DNA from: Rossellomorea aquimaris
GTDB lineage: Bacteria > Bacillota > Bacilli > Bacillales > Bacillaceae_B
Direction: 5' to 3'
NCBI RefSeq assembly: GCF_000935355.1
Contig: NZ_JXZC01000010.1
Span: forward strand, 62,001-126,000
Length of the DNA stretch: 64,000 bases
Shown here: positions 55,763 to 64,000 of the stretch, piece after piece
How the letters are laid out: each line of letters opens with the position of its first letter
Position numbering within the stretch: position 1 is the first letter of the stretch
The notes under the pieces: model-generated
Seen by the model: the letters and a program-made list of their open reading frames with translations, nothing else
Databases searched by the model: none
Told to the model about the DNA's origin: nothing
Position numbers and translations under genes: made by a program

Positions 55763-56476
55763 TTACATATAAAGCTGGTACGCATGTATGATCCCAACGA
55801 TCATCCCCACCACAATGATACCGGGAAGTAAATTTGCGACTCTGATTTTCGTTACACCGATGAGATTCAATCCGATTGCGAAGATCATAATACCGCCTGT
55901 CGAAGTCATTTCAACAATATAAGCGTCCATCAGTTCCTGAGGTACCCACTGATGAATCTGAGTCGCAAACAGAGCAATGAAGCCTTGATAAAGAACGACT
56001 GGAATCGCAGAAAACATGACACCAATCCCTAAAGTCGTCGTGAGGATCAGCGACGTAAAACCATCAATGATCGACTTCGTCAAAAGTACGTCATGATCAC
56101 CCCTGATGCCGCTATCCAGTGAGCCAATGACGGCCATTGCACCAATGACAAAAATAAGGGTAGCTGTAACAAACCCCTGGGATATGGACGTTTCTTTATT
56201 ACTGCCAAGCTTCCTTTCCAGCCAGTTCCCCAATGAGTTAAGTTTGTCCTCCAGATTCATCCACTCTCCCCAGGCAGCGCCGAGAGCCAGACTGATGATG
56301 ACAATCAGGAAGTTTTCACTTTTCAATCCCATCTGTAATCCCAGGACGATTACGGCTAAGCCAATAGCCTTCATGACGGTTCCCTTCATATCTTCTGGTA
56401 TGCGGTGAAGGACCTTCCCCAGGAGAGTACCGATGATAATACATGCTCCATTTACTAACGTTCCTAAAAGTACCAT
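55763..56476 (-). CDS. DUF554 membrane protein (YdfK-like)
   Basis: 237 aa with about seven TM helices and a conserved N-terminus (MVLLGTLVNGACIIIGTLLG). A YPxxxAxxx-free Gly-rich loop pattern (GAMAVIGSLDSGIRGDHDVL) is typical of DUF554. The function is unknown; in many bacilli it lies between yyaC and parB, as here. Confidence 0.9.
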   Translation of the reverse strand: MVLLGTLVNGACIIIGTLLGKVLHRIPEDMKGTVMKAIGLAVIVLGLQMGLKSENFLIVIISLALGAAWGEWMNLEDKLNSLGNWLERKLGSNKETSISQGFVTATLIFVIGAMAVIGSLDSGIRGDHDVLLTKSIIDGFTSLILTTTLGIGVMFSAIPVVLYQGFIALFATQIHQWVPQELMDAYIVEMTSTGGIMIFAIGLNLIGVTKIRVANLLPGIIVVGMIVGIIHAYQLYM

Positions 56477-56537
56477 GACGTTTCCCCTTATGATTATTTC
56501 CCGAAGAATAGTATTTTTCTATGTACCATACGGAAGA

Positions 56538-56580
56538 GGACTGGCTTAAACGGTACGTGAAATACCATCTAAGTCAGTCC
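56538..56580 (-). terminator. Terminator of parAB
   Basis: GGACTGGCTTA / TAAGTCAGTCC with an inner GGTA/TACC pairing, about 15 bp after the parB stop codon. Confidence 0.65.
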
Positions 56581-56594
56581 CTTTCACATTCATT

Positions 56595-57434
56595 CTACTG
56601 CAGTAATTCCAAGATACGATCCAGATCTTCTTTTGAGAAAAATTCCAGTTCGATTTTGCCTTTTTTCTTTGATTGTTTAATCGTGACCGTTGTACCGAAG
56701 CGTTCGCGTAGAAGGGATTCCTGTTCCTGAATAAAGACATCCTTACGCTCTGTCTTTTTTGTTTCACGTGAAACATTCTCATTCAGCTCTTGAATGATTT
56801 TTTCTAATTGGCGAACGTTCAATGATTCTTTAAGGATACGATTCACAACCGTTGATAGATTCTTTTTATTTTTCAACCCAAGGAGTGCACGTCCATGTCC
56901 CATTGTTAACTTACCTTCTGAAATAAGCTCCTGAACAGGGGCGGGAAGGGATAGCAAGCGAATATGATTGGCAATATGAGGTCTGCTCTTTCCTAATCTC
57001 TTCGCTAATTCCTCCTGAGTGAGCTTTAGCTTATCCATGAGCATTTGATAAGCAGCGCCTTCTTCGATCGGTGTCAAATCTTCGCGTTGAAGGTTTTCTA
57101 AAACGGCCAGCTCCATCATTTGTTGCTCATTCAATTCACGGACCACGACAGGAACCGATTCTAATTTAGCCGCTTTGGCTGCACGATACCGGCGTTCCCC
57201 TACGACAATTTCATACCCCTTGATTGTTTTACGCACAATGATCGGTTGCAGGATACCGTGCTCTAAGATCGAATCTTTTAATTCTTCTATCGCTTGTGGC
57301 TCAAAGATTTTTCGTGGCTGATATGGATTCGGCCGTATTTCTTTCAGGCTCACTTCTTGCACGGTCTCTTCATTTTGAGTTGTTTGGATATTGGTAAAGA
57401 GAGCATTGATGCCCTTTCCTAAACCTTTAGCCAT
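56595..57434 (-). CDS. parB: Chromosome partitioning protein ParB (Spo0J)
   Basis: 279 aa CTP-dependent parS-binding clamp. N-terminal ParB domain (VSLKEIRPNPYQPRKIFEP, GERRYRAAKAA, with the GERR CTP motif), HTH region (LTQEELAKRLGKSRPHIANH) and C-terminal dimerisation domain. Like in B. subtilis, a parS site lies inside the coding sequence (56760-56775), encoding NVSRET near residue 220. It overlaps parA by 8 bp or so (parA ends at 57427). Confidence 0.98.
   Translation of the reverse strand: MAKGLGKGINALFTNIQTTQNEETVQEVSLKEIRPNPYQPRKIFEPQAIEELKDSILEHGILQPIIVRKTIKGYEIVVGERRYRAAKAAKLESVPVVVRELNEQQMMELAVLENLQREDLTPIEEGAAYQMLMDKLKLTQEELAKRLGKSRPHIANHIRLLSLPAPVQELISEGKLTMGHGRALLGLKNKKNLSTVVNRILKESLNVRQLEKIIQELNENVSRETKKTERKDVFIQEQESLLRERFGTTVTIKQSKKKGKIELEFFSKEDLDRILELLQ
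56760..56775. promoter_or_regulatory. parS site inside parB
   Basis: TGTTTCACGTGAAACA, a perfect 16-bp palindromic match to the ParB target, inside spo0J as in B. subtilis. Confidence 0.96.
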
Positions 57435-58188
57435 TCGCCACCACTTCCTTTGCCAGTTCTAAATAAACTTCTGCTCCCCTGGATTTAGCATCATAGATGA
57501 TAATCGGTTCACCATGACTGGGCGCTTCACTTAAACGAACGTTACGTGGAATAATTGTGCGATACACTTTATCTTGAAAATATTTTTTCACTTCTTCAAT
57601 GACCTGAATACCCAGATTGGTTCTTGCATCCAGCATCGTTAACAACACACCATCAATCATGAGATCATGATTCAGGTGCTTCTGAACTAAACGTACTGTA
57701 CTTAATAGCTGACTTAATCCTTCAAGAGCGTAATATTCGCACTGCACCGGGATAATGACGGCATCCGAGGCTGTTAACGCATTGATTGTTAATAGTCCTA
57801 ATGAAGGTGGACAATCAATAATAATATAATCAAATTCGTCTTTCACTTTCTCTAACGCCTTCTTTAAACGCACTTCACGGGAGATGGTTGGAACAAGTTC
57901 AATTTCTGCTCCCGCCAATGAAATGGTTGCAGGTACAATGGATAAATTCTCTACTTTAGATTGTTTGATGGTTTCTCTGACATCTACATCATCCACCAGC
58001 ACATCGTATATACATTGCTGGACATCCCCTTTTTCCACACCAACGCCACTAGTGCCATTTCCTTGAGGATCTATATCCACCAGTAAAACCTTTTTCCCTA
58101 TATAAGCTAAACAAGCCCCCAAATTGACAGATGTTGTGGTCTTTCCCACACCACCTTTTTGGTTTGTAACGGCTACTATTCTGCCCAA
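57427..58188 (-). CDS. parA: Chromosome partitioning ATPase ParA (Soj)
   Basis: 253 aa deviant-Walker-A ATPase: KGGVGKTTTSVNLGA (near residue 11), DIDPQGNGTSG, and switch motif IIDCPPSLGLLT. It acts with ParB in origin segregation and regulates DnaA. The start is a TTG at 58188 (MGRIVAVTNQKGG) matching the family N-terminus, with AGGTG upstream; a GTG at 58197 is the alternative. Read leftward and coupled to parB. Confidence 0.96.
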   Translation of the reverse strand: MGRIVAVTNQKGGVGKTTTSVNLGACLAYIGKKVLLVDIDPQGNGTSGVGVEKGDVQQCIYDVLVDDVDVRETIKQSKVENLSIVPATISLAGAEIELVPTISREVRLKKALEKVKDEFDYIIIDCPPSLGLLTINALTASDAVIIPVQCEYYALEGLSQLLSTVRLVQKHLNHDLMIDGVLLTMLDARTNLGIQVIEEVKKYFQDKVYRTIIPRNVRLSEAPSHGEPIIIYDAKSRGAEVYLELAKEVVANG

Positions 58189-58423
58189 GGTTGTCACCTA
58201 CCTTTTGACTTCCTAAGATTGACTACATTTTTTACAGTATTCTTCTATTCTATCAAAATTCCTCGTTAATTGTTTGTCAATTTTTTTAAAAAGAACAGTG
58301 TTTCTATAAATAGGAAATCGTGAGTAGTTCATTGCTCACGAAACGACACTATTTGCCTTGAATCGACAGAACCAAACAAGGCTCTTTCCTCAAAGTTTAT
58401 TGTTTTATACCATATAATCCGCA

Positions 58424-58535
58424 GGGGCTCTGTCAACGAGTGTATGCTGGACAGGTGAGACCCCACAGGCGCAGCCGAGGAGGCTCACCGCCAGCCCCGC
58501 GGAAAGCGAGCATCCTGTAGCGGAAATCAACTACT
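58424..58535 (+). repeat. Structured non-coding repeat, copy 3 (shortened)
   Basis: The left end GGGGCTCTGTCAAC..GT.TATGCTGGA matches the left end of copy 1. The inner stem GGTGAG (58454-58459) pairs with CTCACC (58484-58489), and the right end GCGGAAAGCGAGCATCCTG.AGCGGAAATCAACTA matches copy 2. The CTCGACTCCTGCGGGAA part of copy 2 is missing, so this is an internally deleted or hybrid copy. Confidence 0.8.
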
Positions 58536-58584
58536 ACTTTCTCTGTACCGATGTCAACAATGTTTACTAAAAGAACCAAAACAA

Positions 58585-58621
58585 AAAAGTGAGAAACCGA
58601 ACCGATATGTTTCTCACTTTT
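58585..58621 (-). terminator. Terminator of noc
   Basis: AAAAGTGAGAAAC / GTTTCTCACTTTT with a short loop, flanked by A/T tracts, 12 bp after the noc stop codon. Confidence 0.9.
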
Positions 58622-58632
58622 AGACTACGAAT

Positions 58633-59496
58633 CTATTTTTTTTTAGGGATACGAATAGTGAATTGATAGAATTCTTCGTGTTCTTCTTCTTCAGAATCCA
58701 GATTGATTCCGCTGTCTGATACCATGGAAAGAGATTGACGAATCGTATTCACAGCTATTCTCATATCCTTACTGAAGGCTTTGCGTTTAGGTTTTGGCTT
58801 TTGAGTCGATCCTTCTTGCATTTTCACAACCCGGTCTTCGGTTTGTTTTACATTCAAGCTCTTTTCAATGATTTCTTGAAGAAGCTGGATTTGCTTTTCA
58901 GAATTCTTCAATGGAATTAAAGCTCTGGCATGACGTTCTGTAATCTTTTTATCTAATAAGGCTGATTGAATTTCTTCTGGAAGCTTTAGGAGACGAAGCT
59001 TGTTCGCCACAGTCGATTGTCCTTTTCCTAAGCGTTGAGCAAGGGCTTCTTGAGTTAGATCATGTAACTCCAACAGTTTCCCATAAGCAATTGCTTCTTC
59101 TATAGGAGAGAGCTCTTCTCTTTGTAAATTTTCAATCAATGCAACAGATGCTGTTTCTGTATCATTCAAATTCTTTACAATGGCCGGTACGGTTTCCCAG
59201 CCAAGCTTCTGAACGGCTCTATATCGACGTTCACCGGCAATGATTTCAAACTGTTCATCATCGTATTGTCTAACCACAATCGGCTGGATGATACCATGAG
59301 TGTGAATTGTTCTGGATAACTCTTCTATCTTTTCATCATTAAACACAGTTCGTGGTTGAAAGCGATTAGGGATGATTTGTGAGACGGGTATCTTTTTCAC
59401 TTCATCTCGATCTTCTTCCACTACATTTGATTCTTCAGATTCAACATCTTGCTCCTTTTCACCTAGGCCAAAAAAACGAGAGAAAGGATGCTTCAT
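58633..59496 (-). CDS. noc: Nucleoid occlusion protein Noc
   Basis: 287 aa ParB paralogue that binds NBS sites and the membrane and blocks Z-ring assembly over the nucleoid. It has an N-terminal amphipathic segment ([16 protein letters not shown]) fitting the membrane-targeting helix. The ParB-type domain follows ([29 protein letters not shown]) with an HTH ([23 protein letters not shown]). No NBS (ATTTCCCGGGAAAT type) is visible in this window. It is monocistronic. Confidence 0.96.
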   Translation of the reverse strand: MKHPFSRFFGLGEKEQDVESEESNVVEEDRDEVKKIPVSQIIPNRFQPRTVFNDEKIEELSRTIHTHGIIQPIVVRQYDDEQFEIIAGERRYRAVQKLGWETVPAIVKNLNDTETASVALIENLQREELSPIEEAIAYGKLLELHDLTQEALAQRLGKGQSTVANKLRLLKLPEEIQSALLDKKITERHARALIPLKNSEKQIQLLQEIIEKSLNVKQTEDRVVKMQEGSTQKPKPKRKAFSKDMRIAVNTIRQSLSMVSDSGINLDSEEEEHEEFYQFTIRIPKKK

Positions 59497-59623
59497 CTTC
59501 CTACACCACCTTTAAGAAACTCCCTTTAATAATATTCTCTAAAATATGAAGAGTTCCTGCCTATGCTTTAGATGATCCAAGCTCAGGTTTATTAATAACA
59601 TGAAGGCAGGAGAACTGTTCATA

Positions 59624-60340
59624 CTATTCTAACGGTAATTTATTGGGTGTCCCAGGTTTTCTGGGATATTTGTTAGGCGTTTCCTTCACTTTGTCGATTT
59701 TCACGATATTACGTTCGCTTTCCTCTTCAGGAAGAATGAACGAATACATTTTATCTGTCTGTCCACCAAGCATGCCGATTGCTTTCTTTGCATTGGATAG
59801 CTCCTCATTTACGTTTGAAGCCTTCATGGCTACAAAGAAACCGCCCTTTTTAACAAGAGGCAAACATAATTCACTTAAAACAGACATTCTGGCTACGGCC
59901 CTTGCTGTAACCATATCATACTTTTCTCGATGAGCCTTGTTTTTACCGAAGGTCTCCGCACGATCATGATAGAAATTCGTGTTTTCAAGCCCTAACTCAT
60001 CTGATAAATGGTTTAAGAACGTAATCCGCTTGTTCAAGGAATCAACAATTGAGATATGTAAGTGCGGGAAGCATATTTTAAGAGGGATACTCGGAAAACC
60101 AGCTCCTGCCCCAACATCACAAAGGGTTGTCACCTGCGAGAAATCAACATAAAAAGCTGCGCTGATGGAATCGTAAAAATGCTTTAAATACACATCTTCC
60201 TTTTCAGTGATGGCCGTCAGGTTCATTTTTTCATTCCATTCAACCAACAATTCATAATAGCGCTCAAACTGATTTAATTGCTGAGAAGAAAGGGGGATCC
60301 CCTTCTCCTCAAGCATTGATTGAAATTCATTTACATTCAT
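59624..60340 (-). CDS. rsmG: 16S rRNA (guanine-527-N7)-methyltransferase RsmG
   Basis: 238 aa SAM-dependent methyltransferase (GidB). The SAM motif is [16 protein letters not shown] (near residue 73), with [11 protein letters not shown] and [11 protein letters not shown] following. It modifies G527 of 16S rRNA; loss gives low-level streptomycin resistance in the family. It is 21 bp downstream of mnmG and part of the mnmE-mnmG-rsmG order. Confidence 0.98.
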   Translation of the reverse strand: MNVNEFQSMLEEKGIPLSSQQLNQFERYYELLVEWNEKMNLTAITEKEDVYLKHFYDSISAAFYVDFSQVTTLCDVGAGAGFPSIPLKICFPHLHISIVDSLNKRITFLNHLSDELGLENTNFYHDRAETFGKNKAHREKYDMVTARAVARMSVLSELCLPLVKKGGFFVAMKASNVNEELSNAKKAIGMLGGQTDKMYSFILPEEESERNIVKIDKVKETPNKYPRKPGTPNKLPLE

Positions 60341-60361
60341 GAAATTATCCTTCCTTTACCT

Positions 60362-62254
60362 CTATTGATCACCGGATACTTTTGCAATTTTCCCTTGCTC
60401 GATATAGACGAGTAAAATAGAGATGTCTGCAGGATTCACTCCTGAAATCCGGGAAGCCTGTGCCAGAGAAAGGGGCTGAACCTCGATTAATTTCTGTCTT
60501 GCTTCTGAAGCTAAACCACTGATCGCACTGTAATCAATGTTCTCAGGAATGCGTTTATTTTCCATCTTCTTCATTTTATCGACCTGTTGAAGAGATTTTT
60601 CAATATAGCCCTCATATTTCACTTGAATTTCCACTTGTTCCTCTACGTCGGGATCAAGCTCGATTTCACTTGGAACGAGTGATTTAATATGACTATAGTT
60701 CATTTCAGGACGCTTCAGGAGATCCGCGGCTACTATTCCGTCTTTCAACTCACTGCCTCCCGCTTGACGGATGACAGCTTGTGTTTCTTCAGTCGGCTTG
60801 ATCCGGATTCCTTCAAGGCGTTTTTTCTCTGCAGAGATTGCTTCTTTTTTAGCTGAAAATCGTTCGTATCGATCATCGGAAATCAATCCTATTTTATGAC
60901 CGATATCCGTTAGACGAAGATCGGCATTGTCATGACGCAGCAACAAGCGATATTCAGCACGGGAAGTCAATAGACGATACGGTTCGTTCGTCCCTTTTGT
61001 CACAAGGTCATCGATCAGAACCCCGATATACGCATCGGAACGGCTTAAGATGACCTCATCTTTATCGAGTGCACGGCAAGCGGCATTGATTCCTGCCATA
61101 AGCCCTTGACCAGCGGCTTCCTCATAGCCTGATGTTCCGTTGATTTGTCCCGCTGTATACAGATTTTTGATTTTTTTCGTTTCAAGTGTCGGCCATAATT
61201 GTGTGGGTACGATGGAATCATACTCAATGGCATACCCGGCACGCATCATTTGTACTTCCTCAAGACCCGGTATGGTTTGAAGGATCTTTTGCTGTACGTC
61301 TTCAGGTAAGCTCGTTGATAATCCCTGCACATACACTTCTTGTGTATTTCTTCCTTCCGGCTCTAAGAAAATCTGATGACGTGGTTTGTCATGGAAACGG
61401 ACGACTTTATCTTCAATGGAAGGACAGTAACGTGGTCCGGTTCCTTTGATCATTCCTGAGTACATGGGTGAACGATGGAGATTGTCATCAATCAATTGAT
61501 GAGTGTGCTCGTTCGTATATGTCAACCAGCATGGAAGTTGATCAGTGATATATTTCGTCGTTTCATAGCTGAACGCACGTGGAATATCATCACCCGGTTG
61601 AATTTCAGTTTTCGAATAATCGATTGTCGAACTATTCACCCGTGGCGGAGTCCCTGTTTTAAAACGAACGGTGTCGAAGCCCAATTCATGTAAATGATCG
61701 GACAATCTAATAGAAGGCTGCTGATTATTTGGCCCGCTTGAATATTTCAGATCTCCTAAAATAATTTCTCCGCGGAGGAATGTACCCGTGGTAATGACGA
61801 CTGTTTTCGCACGGTATGCGGCACCCGTCATCGTAACAACACCTTTACATTCACCATCTTCTACAATTAACTCCTCGACCATTCCTTGCAGCAAGGTCAT
61901 GTTCGGTTGATTTTCAATCGTGCGTTTCATTTCATGTTGATAAAGGAATTTATCGGCCTGGGCCCGTAATGCCCGGACAGCTGGACCTTTCCCTGTATTC
62001 AACATTCTCATTTGAATATGTGTTTTATCTATATTACGCCCCATTTCTCCACCCAGAGCGTCAATCTCTCTTACAACGATCCCCTTTGCCGGTCCACCAA
62101 CAGATGGGTTACATGGCATAAAGGCGACCATATCCAGGTTAATGGTAACCATTAACGTTTTAGCTCCCATACGGGCGGAAGCAAGTCCTGCTTCTACTCC
62201 GGCATGGCCAGCACCAATGACAATGACATCATATTGCCCTGCGTCATATTGCAT
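60362..62254 (-). CDS. mnmG: tRNA uridine-5-carboxymethylaminomethyl modification enzyme MnmG
   Basis: 630 aa FAD protein (GidA). N-terminal dinucleotide site [14 protein letters not shown], and the conserved [16 protein letters not shown] and [18 protein letters not shown] segments; C-terminal helical domain that binds MnmE. With MnmE it makes cmnm5-U34 in wobble tRNAs. I chose the ATG at 62254 ([10 protein letters not shown]), 10 nt after GGAGG; a longer frame to 62302 is not the family N-terminus. It lies 59 bp downstream of mnmE. Confidence 0.98.
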   Translation of the reverse strand: MQYDAGQYDVIVIGAGHAGVEAGLASARMGAKTLMVTINLDMVAFMPCNPSVGGPAKGIVVREIDALGGEMGRNIDKTHIQMRMLNTGKGPAVRALRAQADKFLYQHEMKRTIENQPNMTLLQGMVEELIVEDGECKGVVTMTGAAYRAKTVVITTGTFLRGEIILGDLKYSSGPNNQQPSIRLSDHLHELGFDTVRFKTGTPPRVNSSTIDYSKTEIQPGDDIPRAFSYETTKYITDQLPCWLTYTNEHTHQLIDDNLHRSPMYSGMIKGTGPRYCPSIEDKVVRFHDKPRHQIFLEPEGRNTQEVYVQGLSTSLPEDVQQKILQTIPGLEEVQMMRAGYAIEYDSIVPTQLWPTLETKKIKNLYTAGQINGTSGYEEAAGQGLMAGINAACRALDKDEVILSRSDAYIGVLIDDLVTKGTNEPYRLLTSRAEYRLLLRHDNADLRLTDIGHKIGLISDDRYERFSAKKEAISAEKKRLEGIRIKPTEETQAVIRQAGGSELKDGIVAADLLKRPEMNYSHIKSLVPSEIELDPDVEEQVEIQVKYEGYIEKSLQQVDKMKKMENKRIPENIDYSAISGLASEARQKLIEVQPLSLAQASRISGVNPADISILLVYIEQGKIAKVSGDQ

Positions 62255-62313
62255 GGTTTTATTTTTCCTCCTTGTTGGATCGCAAGCGGTATGCGTCCAC
62301 ATTTTAATGGTGT

Positions 62314-63699
62314 TTACTTCCCTAAGCAGAATTGAGAAAACAGCTGGTCAATCAGACTTTCATGAACGCTATCCCCAATGATTTCACCTAAAAGCTCCCA
62401 CGTTCTGGTTAAGTCAATTTGAGCGATATCGATGGGAGTGCCCATTTCTACGCTACTGATCGCTTCATTGATCGCAAGGGACGCTTGATTAAGTAAAGCG
62501 ATATGACGGCTATTGGATACGTACGTCATATCCCCCGCTTCAATGGACCCTGCAAAGAATAAAGATGAAATCGCTTCTTCCAGCTCATCGATTCCTTGCT
62601 CTTCAAGTAAAGCCGTTGTGACCAGCTGATGATTTTCCGCTAGTTTTCTTACTTTATCTATATCAATCTTCTGAGGCAGATCCGTTTTATTCACGATGAC
62701 AATAACGTCCATTCCTCTAACCGCTTCGAAAAGCTGCTCATCCTCGGGAGTTAATTCGTCCGCATAGTTAAGCACAAGTAAAATTAAATCCGCTTCTTTC
62801 AATACTTGACGTGAACGTTCTACACCGATTCTCTCAACAATGTCCTCTGTTTCACGAATCCCGGCTGTATCGACGAGACGTAACGGAACACCGCGTACAT
62901 TCACGTATTCTTCGATCACATCGCGTGTCGTTCCCGGGATATCGGTTACGATCGCCTTGTTTTCATGAACAAGACTGTTTAATAGAGAGGACTTCCCTAC
63001 ATTTGGCCGGCCAATAATAACAGTGGAAAGACCTTCTCTAAGAATTTTCCCCTGTTCTGATGTTCGTACCAGACGGTCGATTTCATCCCGGACATGTCTC
63101 GATTTCTCCAACAGTACGTTATGCGTCATTTCTTCCACATCGTCATACTCCGGATAATCGATATTCACTTCTACATGGGCCAATGTTTCTAAAATTTCCT
63201 GACGAAGTTTTCGAATCAAATTGGAAAGTCGTCCTTCCATTTGATTGAGTGCAACATTCATCGCCCGATCGGTTTTTGCCCTGATCAGATCCATGACCGC
63301 TTCTGCCTGGGAAAGGTCGATCCGGCCGTTCAAGAATGCCCGTTTTGTAAATTCACCCGGCTCTGCAAGGCGGGCCCCATTTTTCAATACGAGCTGTAAT
63401 ACTTTATTGACCGACACGAGTCCTCCATGGCAGTTGATTTCTATAATATCTTCACGGGTAAAGGTCTTGGGACCTCTCATCACAGAAACCATGACTTCTT
63501 CCACCACTTGATCTGTGTCCGGATCGATAATATGTCCATAATGAATGGTATGAGAAGCAAATTCTTTCATCGAGCTTCCCTTCATTCCCTTAAAGACCTT
63601 ATCACCGATATCGAAGGCTTGATCACCGCTTAAACGCACAATGGCAATGGCTCCTTCTCCCATTGGAGTGGAAATTGCGGCGATTGTATCAAACTCCAT
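62314..63699 (-). CDS. mnmE: tRNA modification GTPase MnmE
   Basis: 461 aa (TrmE/ThdF). N-terminal formyl-THF-binding domain ([20 protein letters not shown]), helical domain, inserted G domain with GRPNVGKSS (near 227), DTAGIRET and NKTDLP, and the C-terminal FCLGK with its essential Cys. I chose the ATG at 63699 ([10 protein letters not shown]) with GAGGTG 6 nt upstream; a GTG three codons earlier overlaps the ribosome site. Partner of MnmG. Confidence 0.98.
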   Translation of the reverse strand: MEFDTIAAISTPMGEGAIAIVRLSGDQAFDIGDKVFKGMKGSSMKEFASHTIHYGHIIDPDTDQVVEEVMVSVMRGPKTFTREDIIEINCHGGLVSVNKVLQLVLKNGARLAEPGEFTKRAFLNGRIDLSQAEAVMDLIRAKTDRAMNVALNQMEGRLSNLIRKLRQEILETLAHVEVNIDYPEYDDVEEMTHNVLLEKSRHVRDEIDRLVRTSEQGKILREGLSTVIIGRPNVGKSSLLNSLVHENKAIVTDIPGTTRDVIEEYVNVRGVPLRLVDTAGIRETEDIVERIGVERSRQVLKEADLILLVLNYADELTPEDEQLFEAVRGMDVIVIVNKTDLPQKIDIDKVRKLAENHQLVTTALLEEQGIDELEEAISSLFFAGSIEAGDMTYVSNSRHIALLNQASLAINEAISSVEMGTPIDIAQIDLTRTWELLGEIIGDSVHESLIDQLFSQFCLGK

Positions 63700-64000
63700 C
63701 GTATTCACCTCTCTTATAGCTGATCTATTTATATAAAAATGTTAGTATTGAGCAAAGTTTCCCCAAATTATTAGAATATCACAATCCTATTTAATACTAA
63801 AGAAAGGAAACCAACTAATGACCACCAAATAATGTTATCCACAAAGACAATACTTCATCTCTATTATTTTAACTTATCCACATGTGAATAACAATAAACC
63901 GGGATGAAAATAAGAATCCACAGGGCTGGACGCATCGACGGGGGAAGAATATTTAAGTGGTTGGCTCAATAAGAGAAGTGTCTATAGAAGAAACAGACTA
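63700..64000. other. Intergenic region upstream of mnmE, likely toward jag
   Basis: About 300 bp with no visible gene; the reverse frames near position 64000 are all closed by stops, so jag must begin or end further right. It contains the DnaA boxes at 63835-63891. Confidence 0.5.
63835..63891. promoter_or_regulatory. DnaA boxes upstream of mnmE
   Basis: Two perfect TTATCCACA boxes lie at 63835-63843 and 63874-63882, and an inverted one-mismatch TGTGAATAA at 63883-63891 follows immediately. A further GAATCCACA-type sequence lies near 63914. They are close to the expected oriC. Confidence 0.65.

Larger units (their letters stand above)
58198..58632. other. Intergenic region between noc and parA
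   Basis: 435 bp holding, from right to left, the noc terminator, repeat copy 3 (58424-58535), a small inverted repeat TCGTGAG/CTCACGA (58318-58341) and then the parA leader. No small gene is seen. Confidence 0.55.

Overview
The window is a stretch of a low-to-moderate G+C Bacillaceae chromosome, close to the replication origin. The right-hand half carries the conserved left-of-oriC gene order of Bacillus (mnmE, mnmG, rsmG, noc, parA/soj, parB/spo0J, yyaC, yyzM, ychF, rpsF, ssb, rpsR, yybS, gdpP, rplI, dnaB, purA, walRKHIJ, htrC, rlmH). A perfect parS site lies inside spo0J. The gene sequences and the start of the T7SS operon suggest a marine or soil relative of Bacillus such as Rossellomorea; the genus is inference. 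The origin (rpmH/dnaA) should lie just beyond position 64000. Most genes are on the minus strand and so point away from it, co-directional with replication.

Layout from left to right. 1-9784: a Yuk/Ess type VII secretion (T7SSb) operon, transcribed leftward as esxA, esaB, essB, essC, esaA, essA (the last cut by the window edge). 10305-11640: an orphan lipoprotein and two copies of a structured non-coding repeat. 11641-16126: a complete Bce-type antimicrobial-peptide sensing and detoxification module (bceRS-bceAB) with a perfect inverted-repeat operator before bceA. 16183-22076: a T7SS effector island. It has two small LXG-associated helical proteins, an LXG protein with a glycine-rich membrane-active-looking C-terminus, three paralogous six-TM proteins (candidate immunity proteins), an EspG/EsaE-like chaperone, an orphan soluble protein and a decayed fragment of a second copy of it. 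22561-26357: an orphan protein, a vanadium haloperoxidase and malate:quinone oxidoreductase. 26652-36243: rlmH, yyzF, htrC, the WalRKHIJ cell-wall regulon and an M23 peptidase. 36596-37087: four tRNAs (Lys, Glu, Asp, Phe, in transcription order). 37275-42201: a NERD protein preceded by a phased repeat array, then a DUF350 / glutathionylspermidine-synthase-like operon divergent from a K+ channel. 42276-63699: core genes up to the origin.

The T7SS core and the LXG island probably work together: the first is the secretion machine, the second encodes one cargo with its targeting helpers and self-protection. The most unusual items are: (i) the LXG island with triplicated six-TM proteins; (ii) six copies of a 14-bp motif at a 20/21-bp period (two helical turns) upstream of the NERD gene; (iii) a non-coding element present three times whose stems covary; and (iv) DnaA-box clusters next to rlmH and mnmE, and a second perfect parS inside walK.
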